This document shows positions 6,347 to 12,253 of a stretch of DNA of 12,253 nucleotides, in pieces. The notes below the pieces were generated by a model. It had not been told where the DNA came from. It did no database searches and was given only the letters and a program-made list of their open reading frames with translations. The translations under genes and the position numbers were made by a program. The first letter of the stretch is position 1; each line of letters starts with the position of its first letter. The DNA comes from Chitinophaga pinensis (GTDB lineage Bacteria; Bacteroidota; Bacteroidia; M30B66): positions 1 to 12,253 of the forward strand of contig CALQRR010000016.1 in assembly GCA_943333015.1 (NCBI GenBank), read 5' to 3'.

Positions 6347-8386
6347 ATGAAATTTGCGAATCCACTCTTTTTCTGGGCATTGCTTTCTCTGCTGGTGCCA
6401 ATCATCATCCATCTTTTCCATTTCCGCAAATTCAAAACGATTTACTTCACCAACGTGCGGTTTCTTCGTGAATTGCGCCAAGAGACACAGTCCCGGTCAC
6501 GACTTCGTCACCTCCTCATTTTGATTAGTCGCTGCCTTGCACTTGCCGCTTTGGTGTTTGCTTTTGCTCAGCCCTTCATTCCTTCTTCAGCCAAACAACG
6601 CACGGGCACACGGGCAATCAGCATTTACATCGACAATTCATTTAGTCTCGATGCGCAGGCCGAAAGTGGTTCCCTCATAGAACTGGCTCGTAAACATGCG
6701 CAAGACATTGTACGCTCCTACAAGCCAGCCGACCGCTTTCAACTGCTGACCAATGACTTTGAAGGTCGGCATCAACAACTGTTAACGCGTGAACAGTTTG
6801 AGCAAATGCTCGATGAAGTGAAGCCTTCGCCCGTTTCAAGAAACCTGACCGATGTGGTTCAACGCCAGGAAGACTTGATCCGCCAGGAGAAAATGGACAA
6901 TGGTGTTTTGTATCTGCTCTCCGATTTCCAGAAAAACACCTCTGAACTTTCAACGTTACGCCCCGATACAGCATTCGACTTAAACTGCATTCATCTTAAA
7001 GCTCAGATTAGCGACAACCTTTCGCTTGATTCCTGCTGGTTTGCGACGCCTTTCCGTGAAAAATCTAAACCCGATCAACTGCTTTTCCGAGCGGTCAATT
7101 CAGGTAGTAAACGGTACGAAAATGTACCGGTCAAACTGAGTATTAATGGCGTGGAGCGCGGATTGGAGTCAATCAGTGTCGGCCCCGATTCAACACTCAA
7201 TAGCGCTATTGCTTTTACAACCAGTGCCAGCGGATTATACCAGGGTGAACTTCGCTTTAGCGATTATCCAGTCACCTTTGATGACGCCTTTTATTTTTCG
7301 TATGCCGTGCCCGAGCGAATTCACATCCTTGTCCTGAATGGAAAAGAGGAAAGTCCTTATCTGCGTCAGCTGTACGGAAACAATCCGGCATTTGAATTAA
7401 AAAACAGTTCTGCACAACAGGTCGATTATGCCCTCTTGCCCGCTCAGCAACTCATTATTCTCAACGAAGTCGCTTCGATTTCCTCTGGTTTAGTGCTCGA
7501 ACTAAGCAAGTTTGTCAAAAACGGAGGTTCTATATGTGTGCTGCCGGATGTGAATGCCGATCTGGAAAGTTACCGGGCATTCAGTGCATCTCTCGGATTG
7601 GCGAATTACAGTGCGTTGCAAAAAGTAGAACAGAAAGCCGACAAGATCAACCTGCAACATCCCGTGTATGATGATGTGTTTGAAAAGAAACAGGAAAATA
7701 TAGATCTGCCATCGGTGAAAATGTACTTGCCCTTTAAGGCTTCCGGAAAGGTGCAGGAAGATGTGCTAATGCGGCTCCAAAACGGCGATTTGCTCCTGGC
7801 CTCTTATGCATCCGGAAAAGGGAAGGTGTATTTGAGTGCGGTGCCACTTCAGGAATCTGCAGGAAGTTTGCCCCGTCACGCGATTTTTATTCCCACATTT
7901 TACAAAATGGCCTTGTACAGCGTTTCCCCATCACGCCTGTATTACACCATCGGAAAAGAAGAACCGATAGAACTGACAAACACCCTGCTTTCGGGTGATC
8001 AAACCTTGAAAATACGCGCACTTAAAGGCGCATTCGAAATGATTCCTGAACACCGGATGATTGACGGAAAAACACAGGTATTTGTCCGTAACCAGATTAC
8101 AGAAGCAGGTAATTATCAGATTTTACAAGGCGACTCACTGCTGGCAACGGTATCATTCAACTACAACCGCAACGAATCGGCTTCCCGTTTTTTCTCCGAA
8201 GACGAAGTCCTTGGTTCACTCGAGAAAGCAGGCTGGACAACGGCCCGCGTGCTGGACGGTTCGCTCAAGGAATTGAAACAGGAAGTAGCTCAATTGGATG
8301 AAGGACGACCTTTGTGGAAGATTTTTCTGATGCTCGCGCTGCTGTTTCTAGCCATTGAAATAGCTTTAATCCGACTCCTCAAATGA
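6347..8386 (+). CDS. BatA-type double-anchor membrane protein with vWA-like domain
   Basis: The 679-residue protein opens with the BatA N-terminal anchor: helix about 6-24 (PLFFWALLSLLVPIIIHLFHF), a basic loop (FRKFKTIYFTNVRFLREL, 26-43) and a second helix about 56-78. A von Willebrand A-like region follows at about 88-230, where IDNSFS (D96, S98, S100) matches the DxSxS half of the metal-binding MIDAS motif. A beta-rich region and a class I amidotransferase-like or DUF-type segment follow. A C-terminal helix (656-679) ends the chain. I chose the ATG at 6347 because the anchor starts there; an in-frame ATG at 6239 would add 36 unrelated residues and overlap the Nudix gene. Relatives are conserved in Bacteroidota and related to aerotolerance (Bat) proteins, but their task is not established. 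The last codon overlaps the next gene as ATGA. Confidence 0.87.
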   Translation: MKFANPLFFWALLSLLVPIIIHLFHFRKFKTIYFTNVRFLRELRQETQSRSRLRHLLILISRCLALAALVFAFAQPFIPSSAKQRTGTRAISIYIDNSFSLDAQAESGSLIELARKHAQDIVRSYKPADRFQLLTNDFEGRHQQLLTREQFEQMLDEVKPSPVSRNLTDVVQRQEDLIRQEKMDNGVLYLLSDFQKNTSELSTLRPDTAFDLNCIHLKAQISDNLSLDSCWFATPFREKSKPDQLLFRAVNSGSKRYENVPVKLSINGVERGLESISVGPDSTLNSAIAFTTSASGLYQGELRFSDYPVTFDDAFYFSYAVPERIHILVLNGKEESPYLRQLYGNNPAFELKNSSAQQVDYALLPAQQLIILNEVASISSGLVLELSKFVKNGGSICVLPDVNADLESYRAFSASLGLANYSALQKVEQKADKINLQHPVYDDVFEKKQENIDLPSVKMYLPFKASGKVQEDVLMRLQNGDLLLASYASGKGKVYLSAVPLQESAGSLPRHAIFIPTFYKMALYSVSPSRLYYTIGKEEPIELTNTLLSGDQTLKIRALKGAFEMIPEHRMIDGKTQVFVRNQITEAGNYQILQGDSLLATVSFNYNRNESASRFFSEDEVLGSLEKAGWTTARVLDGSLKELKQEVAQLDEGRPLWKIFLMLALLFLAIEIALIRLLK

Positions 8387-9657
8387 AGACTTCGACGCAT
8401 TATCTCTTCCGAAATCTGACTGTAGTGGATCCACGTAGTCCGCACAACGGACAGGTATGTGATCTGGAAGTGCTGGATGGAACTATCGTTCGTATTGCGA
8501 AAAACATTACTGCTGGTAATGCATTGGTGATCGATGAATCGGGACAATGTGTAGCTCCAGGAATATTCGACATGCAGGTAAGCTGCGGTGAACCCGGAGA
8601 AGAAGAAAAAGAAACGTTCAGTAGTTTGAACCATGCGGCTATTGCCGGTGGCGTGACCGGATTGTTGTTAATGCCCTCTTCGCATCCGGCAAGCGACAAC
8701 CGCGGGCAGATTGAGTATATTTTAAAAAATACGGAAGGACGGATGTGTTCGATGTATCCAGCCGGGGCTCTTTCGGTGGGATTAAAAGGAACACAACTGG
8801 CGGAGATGGCCGATATGCATGCTGCCGGCGCGCTTGCTTTTACAGACGACAAAAGCCCGGTGAGCAATTCCATCCTGGTACATCTGGCTATGCAATACAA
8901 CCAGATTGCAGGTGGTCTGCTACTTTTTCATGCCGAAGATGCTTCATTGAGCTTGGGCGGAAAAGTAAACGAAGGAACCGTGAGCGTGCAACTTGGTATG
9001 AAAGGCGCTCCATCCATTGGGGAAGAATTGGGTGTTGTCCGCTTGCTCACCTTGGCCCGTTACCACCACGCCCGCATTCACATTCAGGGAATCTCATCAG
9101 AAGCAGCGGTTTCATTGATTCGGGCAGCTAAAAAAGAAGGAGTGCAAGTGACCTGTAGTACCTATGCACATTTGCTTTATTTTACCGATGAAGCCCTGAT
9201 GGAATTCGACAGCCGGTTTAAAGTCTGGCCACCCTTGCGATCCCAATCGGACCGTGCAGCGCTGCGCGCCGGTGTGGAGGATGGCACCATCGATGTGATT
9301 AGCTCCGACCATCGTCCGGAAACGATTGAGAACAAAGATGTTGAATTTGATTACGCGGCGAATGGAACAATCGGATTGGAAAGCCTCTGGTCTGCCAGCT
9401 TTTCGGCTATGCAAGGCATTTCAACAGATGTATTGATTGAGCGCTTAAGCCATGCCCCGAGACGCATTTTGGGAATGCCTGCAGTCAGTATCAGCGAAGG
9501 TGCAGAAGCTCATTTTTTTCTTTACAATCCGGACGCTTCCTTTACGTTTACATCCGAACACATTCGAAGTAAATCCGCCAATTCGGCGTTCCTCGATCAA
9601 ACGCTCCATGGAAAAATCACCGGCACGTTCACAGCGTCTACTTGGCTATCTTCCTAA
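8383..9657 (+). CDS. dihydroorotase-like amidohydrolase, catalytic residues degenerate
   Basis: The 424-residue protein matches class I dihydroorotases along its length: VAPGIFDMQV (58-66), a MPSSHPASDN loop (98-106, usually MPNTxP), FTDD (153-156), FHAED (182-186), KVWPPLRSQSDR (280-291) and IDVISSDHRPE (303-313). Several key residues are missing. The HxH that binds zinc (usually DxHxHLREPG) reads DMQVSCGEPG, so both histidines and the substrate-binding arginine are gone. The third metal-ligand segment (usually HxxHxS) reads HIQGIS, losing its second histidine. The DHxPH ending reads DHRPE. Active dihydroorotase closes N-carbamoyl-aspartate to dihydroorotate in pyrimidine synthesis; this copy probably cannot. 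Inactive PyrC-like chains that scaffold aspartate transcarbamoylase exist in other bacteria, and I recall similar HxH-less copies in Bacteroidota. The ATG overlaps the preceding stop by 4 nt. Confidence 0.85.
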   Translation: MKTSTHYLFRNLTVVDPRSPHNGQVCDLEVLDGTIVRIAKNITAGNALVIDESGQCVAPGIFDMQVSCGEPGEEEKETFSSLNHAAIAGGVTGLLLMPSSHPASDNRGQIEYILKNTEGRMCSMYPAGALSVGLKGTQLAEMADMHAAGALAFTDDKSPVSNSILVHLAMQYNQIAGGLLLFHAEDASLSLGGKVNEGTVSVQLGMKGAPSIGEELGVVRLLTLARYHHARIHIQGISSEAAVSLIRAAKKEGVQVTCSTYAHLLYFTDEALMEFDSRFKVWPPLRSQSDRAALRAGVEDGTIDVISSDHRPETIENKDVEFDYAANGTIGLESLWSASFSAMQGISTDVLIERLSHAPRRILGMPAVSISEGAEAHFFLYNPDASFTFTSEHIRSKSANSAFLDQTLHGKITGTFTASTWLSS

Positions 9658-9661
9658 CCGG

Positions 9662-10531
9662 ATGTTCCAACGATTGCTGCTGTTCTGCTTCTTGGCACAT
9701 TCGGCGGCATATGCGCAAAACACCAACGACACGCTCGAATTCTGGGGCAAACGCATGCTCAACGATCCCAATGAGCACGTTCGACTGGCAGCTCAGGAAC
9801 GTGTGGCGGCACTTGTAGATTCCCTCCTGCTCCAACCCATTTCCTGGAACCTAGATTTTTCAGGTGTAAAAAGCATTGCTATTCTCACCGCGCCCGATGA
9901 ACGTTTCCGCATGTTTAACTGGAATGTTCCCTACAACGATGGCAGCTACCAGTTTTTCGGACGCATTCAGATCAAACCAACCAAAAAAACACCTTACACC
10001 GTTATCCGCCTCCACGACGCCTCCGCCGAAATCAGCAAAGCTGGAAGTAAAACGCTCGCGCCTGATCAGTGGTTTGGTGCGCTGTACTACAACATCATCC
10101 GCACAAGTCACAAGAAAAATGTGTACTACACCTTGCTCGGATGGGATGGAAATACGGCGTTCAGTAATAAAAAATTGGTGGATGTGCTGAAAGTTGAACC
10201 GGGCAATACTGTGGTTTTTGGTGCACCCATTTTCGATGATGGCAAACGTTCCCGCCACCGTGTATTTTTCGAACATGCCGAACGCGTCACCATGTCGCTG
10301 CGGTACCAGGAAAAAAATAACTGGATTGTGTTTGATCACTTAGCGCCAAGTCAACCATCACTAATGGGCCAGTACGAATTTTATGGTCCCGATTTTACCT
10401 TTGACGCATTTCGCTGGGAAAAAAACCGGTGGAAATTCATGCCCGATGTAGATGTTCGCAACGAAAGTCTGAATGAAGGCCGGCAGACCAAGAAACCAGA
10501 GCGCGGGCTGCGTCCGCTGGAGAAAAAATAA
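9662..10531 (+). CDS. exported conserved Bacteroidota protein of unknown function
   Basis: The 289-residue protein starts with a signal peptide (MFQRLLLFCFLAHSAAYAQ, cleavage near residue 19-20). A short charged helix follows (NDPNEHVRLAAQERVAALVDSL region, about 34-55), then a beta-rich body with SIAILTAPDERFRMFNWNVP (71-90), GSYQFFGRI and YYTLLGWDG. I recognise the pattern 'ILTxPDxxxRxFxWxxP ... YxFFGxI' from hypothetical Bacteroidota proteins but know no function. The ATG at 9662 gives the signal peptide and lies 4 nt after the dihydroorotase-like stop. An in-frame ATG at 9608 would overlap that gene by 50 nt and add a basic tail, so it is less likely. The C-terminus is strongly basic (KKPERGLRPLEKK). 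It is the third and last gene of the operon with the BatA-type protein; no classical terminator follows. Confidence 0.8.
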   Translation: MFQRLLLFCFLAHSAAYAQNTNDTLEFWGKRMLNDPNEHVRLAAQERVAALVDSLLLQPISWNLDFSGVKSIAILTAPDERFRMFNWNVPYNDGSYQFFGRIQIKPTKKTPYTVIRLHDASAEISKAGSKTLAPDQWFGALYYNIIRTSHKKNVYYTLLGWDGNTAFSNKKLVDVLKVEPGNTVVFGAPIFDDGKRSRHRVFFEHAERVTMSLRYQEKNNWIVFDHLAPSQPSLMGQYEFYGPDFTFDAFRWEKNRWKFMPDVDVRNESLNEGRQTKKPERGLRPLEKK

Positions 10532-10547
10532 AGAAAGAGAACGAGGG

Positions 10548-10640
10548 TTGGGCGTGCCCCTGAAAAAAATCAGGGTCGTGTTTTCGGCTATAGTCCTCTC
10601 CCTTTGGGATGCGGGCTATTTGCCTCAACCACTCACGCAG
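10548..10640 (+). repeat. interspersed repeat, copy 1 (plus orientation)
   Basis: This 93-bp unit begins with TTGGGCGTG (10548-10556) and ends with CTCACGCAG (10632-10640). Inside are ATAGTCCTC (10590-10598) and TGCGGGCTA (10610-10618). All four blocks recur in order in copy 2 on the opposite strand. It carries a CCCTGA/TCAGGG hairpin with an A6 loop (10558-10575) and a smaller TCCC/GGGA hairpin with a TTT loop (10599-10609). The plan of a TTGGGCGT head, variable hairpin, GGGTCG..., CGGCTATA, second hairpin and CCxCTCACGCAG tail resembles an intergenic repeat I recall from many Bacteroidota genomes. That resemblance is from memory and was not searched. Confidence 0.72.
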
Positions 10641-10734
10641 CAGACCATCCCGGTGATCGTTTGTATCAAGTGTGCTGCAGCGTTTGCCGGAGATGTACAT
10701 TGTATACTCCTGAAGATGAACGTGTAATGAATGC

Positions 10735-10835
10735 CTGCGTGAGCGGCAGCAGCGGAACTAGCCCGCAAGACGGCTTTTGAGACGGCTGAGGACTATGAGC
10801 GGATGACGCGGCCACATTTTCGTGGACACGCCCAA
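10735..10835 (-). repeat. interspersed repeat, copy 2 (minus orientation)
   Basis: Read on the minus strand, this 101-bp unit starts TTGGGCGTG (10835-10827), then ATAGTCCTC (10796-10788), TGCGGGCTA (10767-10759) and CTCACGCAG (10743-10735), the same four blocks in the same order as copy 1. The hairpin next to the head is present but with another sequence: CCAC (10812-10815) pairs with GTGG (10822-10825) around a 6-nt loop. Between the second and third blocks, where copy 1 has a small hairpin, this copy has two AGACGGCT octamers in direct repeat (10768-10775 and 10780-10787, plus-strand reading) separated by TTTG. Confidence 0.65.
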
Positions 10836-10858
10836 ATCAAGCAACATACCTCAACGCC

Positions 10859-12253
10859 TTAATTGACGGGGCTGATCTCTTCGTCGAGCAGCTGCTTTTG
10901 GTACATTTCTGCGTACACTCCATTGAGCGCCAGCAAGGTGGCGTGATTGCCGTTCTCTACAATTTTTCCATGATCAAGCACGACAATCTCGTCGCATTGT
11001 TTGACCGAAGAAATGCGGTGGGCAATGATGACGGTGGTGCTTCCCTGCATGATCCGGCGCAGATTGGTTAAAATGGTTTCCTCCGTTTCGGTATCGACCG
11101 CACTCAGGCAATCGTCGAAAAGCAGGATGGCCGGTTGGCGGACAATGGCGCGGGCTATGGAAATACGCTGCTTTTGACCGCCCGATAAGGTCAAGCCACG
11201 CTCGCCCACTTTTGTTTCAAACCCCAACGGAAAATCGAGAATAGAATCGAGAATGGCGGCGTCTTTGGCAGCTTGTTCAACACGGCGACGGATTTCTTCG
11301 GCCGAATCTTCATTTTTCAGACCGAATGAAATGTTGTTGGCAATGGTTTCAGAAAACAGAAACACTTCCTGCGGAACATACCCGATGGCACTGCGAAGAT
11401 CGCCCAGATGCACCTGCTTAATGGGCGTTCCATCGATGAGTAGTTGACCGGAACTGACATCATACAAACGGCTGATAAGCGCGGCAATGGTGGATTTCCC
11501 GGAACCCGTTCGTCCGACAATGGCGAGCGATTTACCGGCATCCACCTGAAAACTCACATCGTGAAGCGCTTCAATGCCGCTATCGGGATAGGTGAAACTA
11601 ACGTGTTTAAACGCAATGCTGCCATGAATGACCGTATGCTGTTCCTGTTCATTGATAACGGCAGGCTGCTGATTTAGAAATTCGTTGATGCGGGTTTGTG
11701 ATGCTGCTGCCCGCTGAACAATGGAAGTGACCCAACCGATAGAAGCGACCGGCCAGGTAAGCATGTTGACGTAAAGGATAAATTCGGCAATGATACCGGT
11801 GGTGATTTCACCCGTAAAGACTTTTTGACCGCCGATGTAGACCGTGATTAAGGTACTGAGACCAATCAGGAGGATAATCAGTGGAAAGAACAAGGCATTG
11901 GCACGCACCAATTCCACATTGCGTTCGCGGTATTCCTGTGCTTCTGCCCCAAATGTTTTTCGGGTAAATTCCTCGCGGTTGTATGCTTTGAGCACACGAA
12001 TGCCCGAAAACATTTCCTGCACAAAAGAGGAAATCACCGAAAGTTGCCTTTGTACAGCTTCACTTTTACGAATGATCATACTGTTGATCAGATAAATAGT
12101 GATGGCCATTATGGGCAAGGGCGTGAGTACATATATAGTGAGCTCGACATTGATAGACAGCATGCGCACCAAAATGAGCACGAACAGACTCAAGGTACTG
12201 ATGGCATACATGATAGCCGGCCCAACATACATGCGCACCTGACTCACATCTTC
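10859..12253 (-). CDS. ABC exporter half-transporter (permease-ATPase fusion), 5' end outside window
   Basis: The last 464 residues are visible, and the frame stays open at the right edge (first codons read Glu-Asp-Val-Ser-Gln). A GTG at 12247 is therefore not taken as the start. The N-terminal part holds exporter-type transmembrane helices, including SLFVLILVRML, LPIMAITIYLI, ALFFPLIILLIGL and IIAEFILYVNML. The ATPase follows: A-loop FTYP, Walker A GRTGSGKST (about 11495-11521), Q-loop YVPQEVFLFSE, signature LSGGQKQR (about 11175-11200), Walker B ILLFDD followed by CLSAVD, and H-loop IIAHR. The residue after the Walker B aspartate, normally catalytic Glu, is Asp, as in the degenerate half of heterodimeric exporters such as MdlA/BmrC. 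A partner half-transporter and export of a drug or lipid-like substrate are inferred, not seen. It converges with the BatA-type operon. Confidence 0.93.
   Translation of the reverse strand, partial: EDVSQVRMYVGPAIMYAISTLSLFVLILVRMLSINVELTIYVLTPLPIMAITIYLINSMIIRKSEAVQRQLSVISSFVQEMFSGIRVLKAYNREEFTRKTFGAEAQEYRERNVELVRANALFFPLIILLIGLSTLITVYIGGQKVFTGEITTGIIAEFILYVNMLTWPVASIGWVTSIVQRAAASQTRINEFLNQQPAVINEQEQHTVIHGSIAFKHVSFTYPDSGIEALHDVSFQVDAGKSLAIVGRTGSGKSTIAALISRLYDVSSGQLLIDGTPIKQVHLGDLRSAIGYVPQEVFLFSETIANNISFGLKNEDSAEEIRRRVEQAAKDAAILDSILDFPLGFETKVGERGLTLSGGQKQRISIARAIVRQPAILLFDDCLSAVDTETEETILTNLRRIMQGSTTVIIAHRISSVKQCDEIVVLDHGKIVENGNHATLLALNGVYAEMYQKQLLDEEISPVN

Larger units (their letters stand above)
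10548..10835. repeat. 288-bp composite inverted-repeat element (BIME/REPIN-like)
   Basis: The gap between two convergent genes is almost filled by an element bounded by TTGGGCGTG at 10548-10556 and its exact complement CACGCCCAA at 10827-10835. It contains two diverged repeat units in inverted orientation, with CTCACGCAG ends facing inward, and a 94-bp centre (10641-10734) in which I see no gene or clear hairpin. There is no transposase gene, so this is a non-autonomous element or a REP doublet. Neither flanking gene has a classical terminator, so the element may end both transcripts. Flanking bases show no obvious target duplication. The remaining gap bases (10532-10547, 10836-10858) show nothing recognisable. 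Confidence 0.65.

Noticed and set aside
10437..10727. Open frames on both strands across the repeat element (10437-10700 minus, 10473-10727 plus)
   Set aside because: They run from the end of the exported-protein gene into the inverted-repeat element, contain no domain, and follow the repeat sequence; they are most likely spurious.
10641..10734. A small RNA or gene in the centre of the inverted-repeat element
   Set aside because: No promoter box, strong hairpin, T-run or plausible coding frame is visible; only short palindromes such as CTGCAG and GTATAC occur.
1..12253. Horizontal transfer suggested by lower GC at left and higher GC at right
   Set aside because: The shift is gradual by eye, not computed, and coincides with secreted, repeat-rich proteins on the left; no integrase, transposase, tRNA or attachment site marks a boundary.

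Overview
The window comes from a Bacteroidota genome, most likely of the Flavobacteriales or a close relative. The evidence is two proteins with type IX secretion (T9SS) C-terminal sorting domains, a DUF6029-type outer-membrane protein, Omp28-like proteins, a BatA-type double-anchor protein, TAnnTTTG promoter boxes and a Bacteroidota-style intergenic repeat. By eye the left part (about 1-5400) is more AT-rich than the right part (about 6350-12253). I cannot assign a genus.

Left block, minus strand (1-4552): a 625-residue T9SS-exported protein carrying a CPPC thioredoxin-like domain is followed by a strong hairpin terminator. Next come a TlpA-type thiol-disulfide protein (WCKPC), a DUF6029 beta-barrel candidate one base downstream, and an Omp28-like lipoprotein (CGNC) that runs off the left edge. 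Three different extracytoplasmic CxxC thioredoxin-fold proteins around one outer-membrane barrel suggest a cell-envelope thiol-redox or folding module. A small T9SS cargo protein with a CxxxC motif is read divergently (4667-5371) and ends at a textbook terminator.

Middle (5424-6265): a 67-residue two-helix membrane protein starts three bases after that terminator. It converges on a Nudix/CoA-pyrophosphatase-like gene, and the two stop codons interlock.

Right block, plus strand (6347-10531): a tightly packed three-gene operon holds a BatA-type membrane protein, a dihydroorotase homologue that has lost its metal-binding HxH and a further histidine, and a secreted protein of unknown function. 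The BatA and dihydroorotase genes overlap at ATGA, and the third gene follows after 4 nt.

Right edge: an ABC exporter half-transporter (minus strand, open at the right edge) converges on this operon. The gap between them (10532-10858) holds a 288-bp composite element made of two inverted, diverged copies of a roughly 95-bp repeat with matched terminal motifs and hairpins, resembling a BIME/REPIN. This element, the thiol-redox cluster and the degenerate dihydroorotase are the observations most worth following up. I saw no rRNA, tRNA, CRISPR array or transposase gene.
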